32,445 nt of DNA from JBKQHQ01 sp052148715 (GTDB lineage Bacteria; Pseudomonadota; Alphaproteobacteria; Rhizobiales; Xanthobacteraceae). The notes beneath the pieces are model-generated. The model was not told where the DNA came from, did not search any database, and was given only the letters and a program-made list of their open reading frames with translations. A program made the translations under genes and the position numbers. Shown one piece after another: positions 31,173 through 32,445 of the stretch; position 1 is the first letter of the stretch; each line of letters opens with the position of its first letter. The DNA lies in contig JBKQHQ010000114.1 of the NCBI GenBank assembly GCA_052148715.1, forward strand, positions 1 through 32,445, in the 5' to 3' direction.

Positions 31173-31913
31173 ATGATCGACGACGCCATAAAGGCGCTCC
31201 GGCAAATGGCGTCGCCGCCGTTCCGGGCTGTTCTGCTCAAGGCTATCGGCTTGGCCCTGATCCTGATCGTGGTGATCGGGGTCGGCCTGCATCGGCTCAT
31301 GCTCTGGCTCACCGAGCACGGCGAAGGCCTGGCCGAAAATGCGCTCGGGTCGTCATCACATGGTCCACTCGGCATCCTCGTATCGATCCTCTCAATCGCC
31401 GCCGGGCTCGGCATCGTTGTCGGCGCGGTGTTTCTGATGCCGGCGATCACCTCGCTGGTCGCGAGCTTTTTCGTCGACGATGTCGCGCTTGAGGTCGAGC
31501 GCGTGTACTATTCGACGGACCCGGCCGGTCAGCCGGTGCCGTTGCCGCGCGCCGTCTGGGAAGGCGTGAAGATCGCGCTCCTCTCGGTCCTCGTTTATCT
31601 GGTCGCGCTGCCATTCCTGCTGTTCGCCGGATTTGGTGTGCTGATCTTCTTCTTCGCCACCGCCTATCTGCTTGGACGGCAATATTTCGAATATGCAGCC
31701 ATGCGCTTTCGTTCGGCGGCGGAGGCCAAACAGATACGCAGGCGCTATGCCGGCACCGTCTACACGTCCGGCCTGATGATCGCGCTGTTCGTCTCGATCC
31801 CAGTCATCAACTTCGCAACCCCATTGTTCGGCATGGCCCTCATGGTGCACACACACAAGCGCCTGTCGGCGCGGCGGGAGCTGATCGAAGCCGGGCGGGC
31901 CGTGGCTCGGTAG
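31173..31913 (+). CDS. EI24/CysZ-like inner-membrane protein
   Basis: A 246-residue integral membrane protein of the EI24 domain family, related to the CysZ sulfate permease. Hydrophobic segments lie at about 22-44, 66-95 (LGILVSILSIAAGLGIVVG), 134-165 (two close segments) and 198-228. The family-like FFVDDVALEVERVYY follows the second segment, and FGMALMVHTHKRL is near the end. The start at 31173 has AGGGA about 8 nt upstream; the frame is open to 31005, but that part is polar and not family-like. No cysteine-synthesis genes are nearby, so sulfate transport is only a family-level guess. Confidence 0.82.
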   Translation: MIDDAIKALRQMASPPFRAVLLKAIGLALILIVVIGVGLHRLMLWLTEHGEGLAENALGSSSHGPLGILVSILSIAAGLGIVVGAVFLMPAITSLVASFFVDDVALEVERVYYSTDPAGQPVPLPRAVWEGVKIALLSVLVYLVALPFLLFAGFGVLIFFFATAYLLGRQYFEYAAMRFRSAAEAKQIRRRYAGTVYTSGLMIALFVSIPVINFATPLFGMALMVHTHKRLSARRELIEAGRAVAR

Positions 31914-31921
31914 TCCGACCA

Positions 31922-31998
31922 GGAGCATTTTCCCGAAAAAGCCTGCCCTTGGGCTTGACCGAGGGTGGCCGCCAGTTTTTGGAAGAAAACGCGACCAA
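31922..31998. repeat. Probable intergenic repeat element
   Basis: The segment begins GGAGCATTTTCCCGAAAA and ends TTTTTGGAAGAAAACGCGACC. It resembles, from memory, a dispersed intergenic element of Bradyrhizobium-type genomes with these conserved ends. It occupies almost the whole 100-bp gap between the EI24-like gene and nth. Only one copy is in the window, so repetition cannot be shown here. Confidence 0.4.
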
Positions 31999-32013
31999 TC
32001 TATTGATCCTCAT

Positions 32014-32445
32014 TCACACAGTCTTGCCCGGCCACTTGCAGAGATCGGCGATCAGGCATCTCTCGCACAAGGGCCGGCGCGCCACGCAAACATAGCGCCC
32101 GTGCAGGATCAGCCAGTGGTGGGCGTGCAGCTTGTATTTCTCCGGCACGACTTTCTGCAGCTTGGTCTCCACCTCGAGCGGGGTTTTGCCAGAGGCGAGC
32201 CCGGTGCGATTGCCGACGCGAAAGATATGCGTGTCGACCGCAATGGTCGGCTCACCGAACGCAACGTTGAGCACCACGTTGGCGGTCTTGCGGCCCACCC
32301 CCGGCAGGGCCTCGAGGGCCTCACGCTCGCGCGGCACCTTGCCGCCGTGCTCGGCGACCAGCGCGCGAGAGAGCGCGATTACGTTCTTTGCCTTGGTGTT
32401 GAAGAGGCCGATGGTCTTGATCAGGTCGCGTACACGCTCTTCGCC
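32014..32445 (-). CDS. nth: Endonuclease III (partial, N-terminus outside window)
   Basis: The C-terminal 143 residues of a base-excision-repair glycosylase/AP lyase that removes oxidised pyrimidines. The helix-hairpin-helix LPGVGRKTANVVL holds the catalytic Lys, and VDTHIFRVGNR holds the catalytic Asp. The 4Fe-4S motif C-x6-C-x2-C-x5-C is complete (CVARRPLCERCLIADLC). The frame continues to the window edge (GEERVRDLIKTIGLFNTKAK), so the gene is cut by the window, not truncated. A GTG at 32337 is internal. Confidence 0.95.
   Translation of the reverse strand, partial: GEERVRDLIKTIGLFNTKAKNVIALSRALVAEHGGKVPREREALEALPGVGRKTANVVLNVAFGEPTIAVDTHIFRVGNRTGLASGKTPLEVETKLQKVVPEKYKLHAHHWLILHGRYVCVARRPLCERCLIADLCKWPGKTV

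Noticed and set aside
1..32445. CRISPR array, prophage, insertion sequence or toxin-antitoxin module
   Set aside because: No spaced repeat array, transposase, integrase, phage or toxin-antitoxin-like gene pair was found on either strand.

Overview
This is a chromosomal segment of high GC content. It comes from an alphaproteobacterium of the order Hyphomicrobiales (Rhizobiales), probably close to the Bradyrhizobium/Pseudolabrys group. The evidence is the lpt-rpoN-ptsN block, an hsp20-DUF1150 pair controlled by a ROSE RNA thermometer and an RpoH-type promoter, a fzlA-like gene next to queG, and an infC-rpmI-rplT-pheS-pheT translation cluster. I see no phage genes, insertion sequence, integrase or CRISPR array, so most of the window looks like vertically inherited core genome. 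The accessory part is roughly the first 12 kb.

Layout. 1-5.9 kb: a metallo-beta-lactamase-fold hydrolase, an exported metallophosphatase and a membrane-anchored LTXXQ-like protein, then a likely operon of a PuuE-like polysaccharide deacetylase-fold enzyme and an amidase. 5.9-10 kb: an orphan periplasmic solute-binding protein diverges from a run of three exported proteins: cytochrome c, a Tat-targeted thiamine-diphosphate (ThDP) enzyme, and a second cytochrome c. 10-12 kb: divergent TetR and LysR regulators share a control region with two copies of one operator-like sequence. 12-13.2 kb: a small hypothetical gene, then the heat-shock unit hsp20-DUF1150. 13.3-18.8 kb, minus strand: RNase D-like exonuclease, lptC, lptA, lptB, rpoN and ptsN, i.e. 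lipopolysaccharide export followed by sigma-54 and the nitrogen-related PTS regulator; the usual hpf gene between rpoN and ptsN is absent. 19-24 kb: tRNA-Leu(CAG), an NDUFA9-like protein, uppP, fzlA, queG and an alpha/beta hydrolase. 24.3-29.5 kb: translation factors and phenylalanyl-tRNA synthetase. 29.5 kb to the end: a Tat-exported flavin amine oxidase, an EI24/CysZ-like membrane protein and the 3' part of nth, which runs off the right edge.

The best candidate for an undescribed system is the 6.7-10 kb cluster. ThDP enzymes of the acetolactate synthase/pyruvate oxidase type are normally cytoplasmic. Here a full-length one with intact cofactor motifs carries a twin-arginine signal and sits with two periplasmic monohaem cytochromes. 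The simplest reading is a periplasmic ThDP-dependent oxidative decarboxylase or dehydrogenase that passes electrons to cytochrome c. The substrate is unknown. The intergenic regions around it hold several long perfect inverted repeats.

A second pattern that the genes do not explain is a tandem 7-bp repeat (plus-strand family RRTCAGN, or its reverse complement) at three separate convergent gene junctions. In two of them it supplies the stop codon of the upstream gene.
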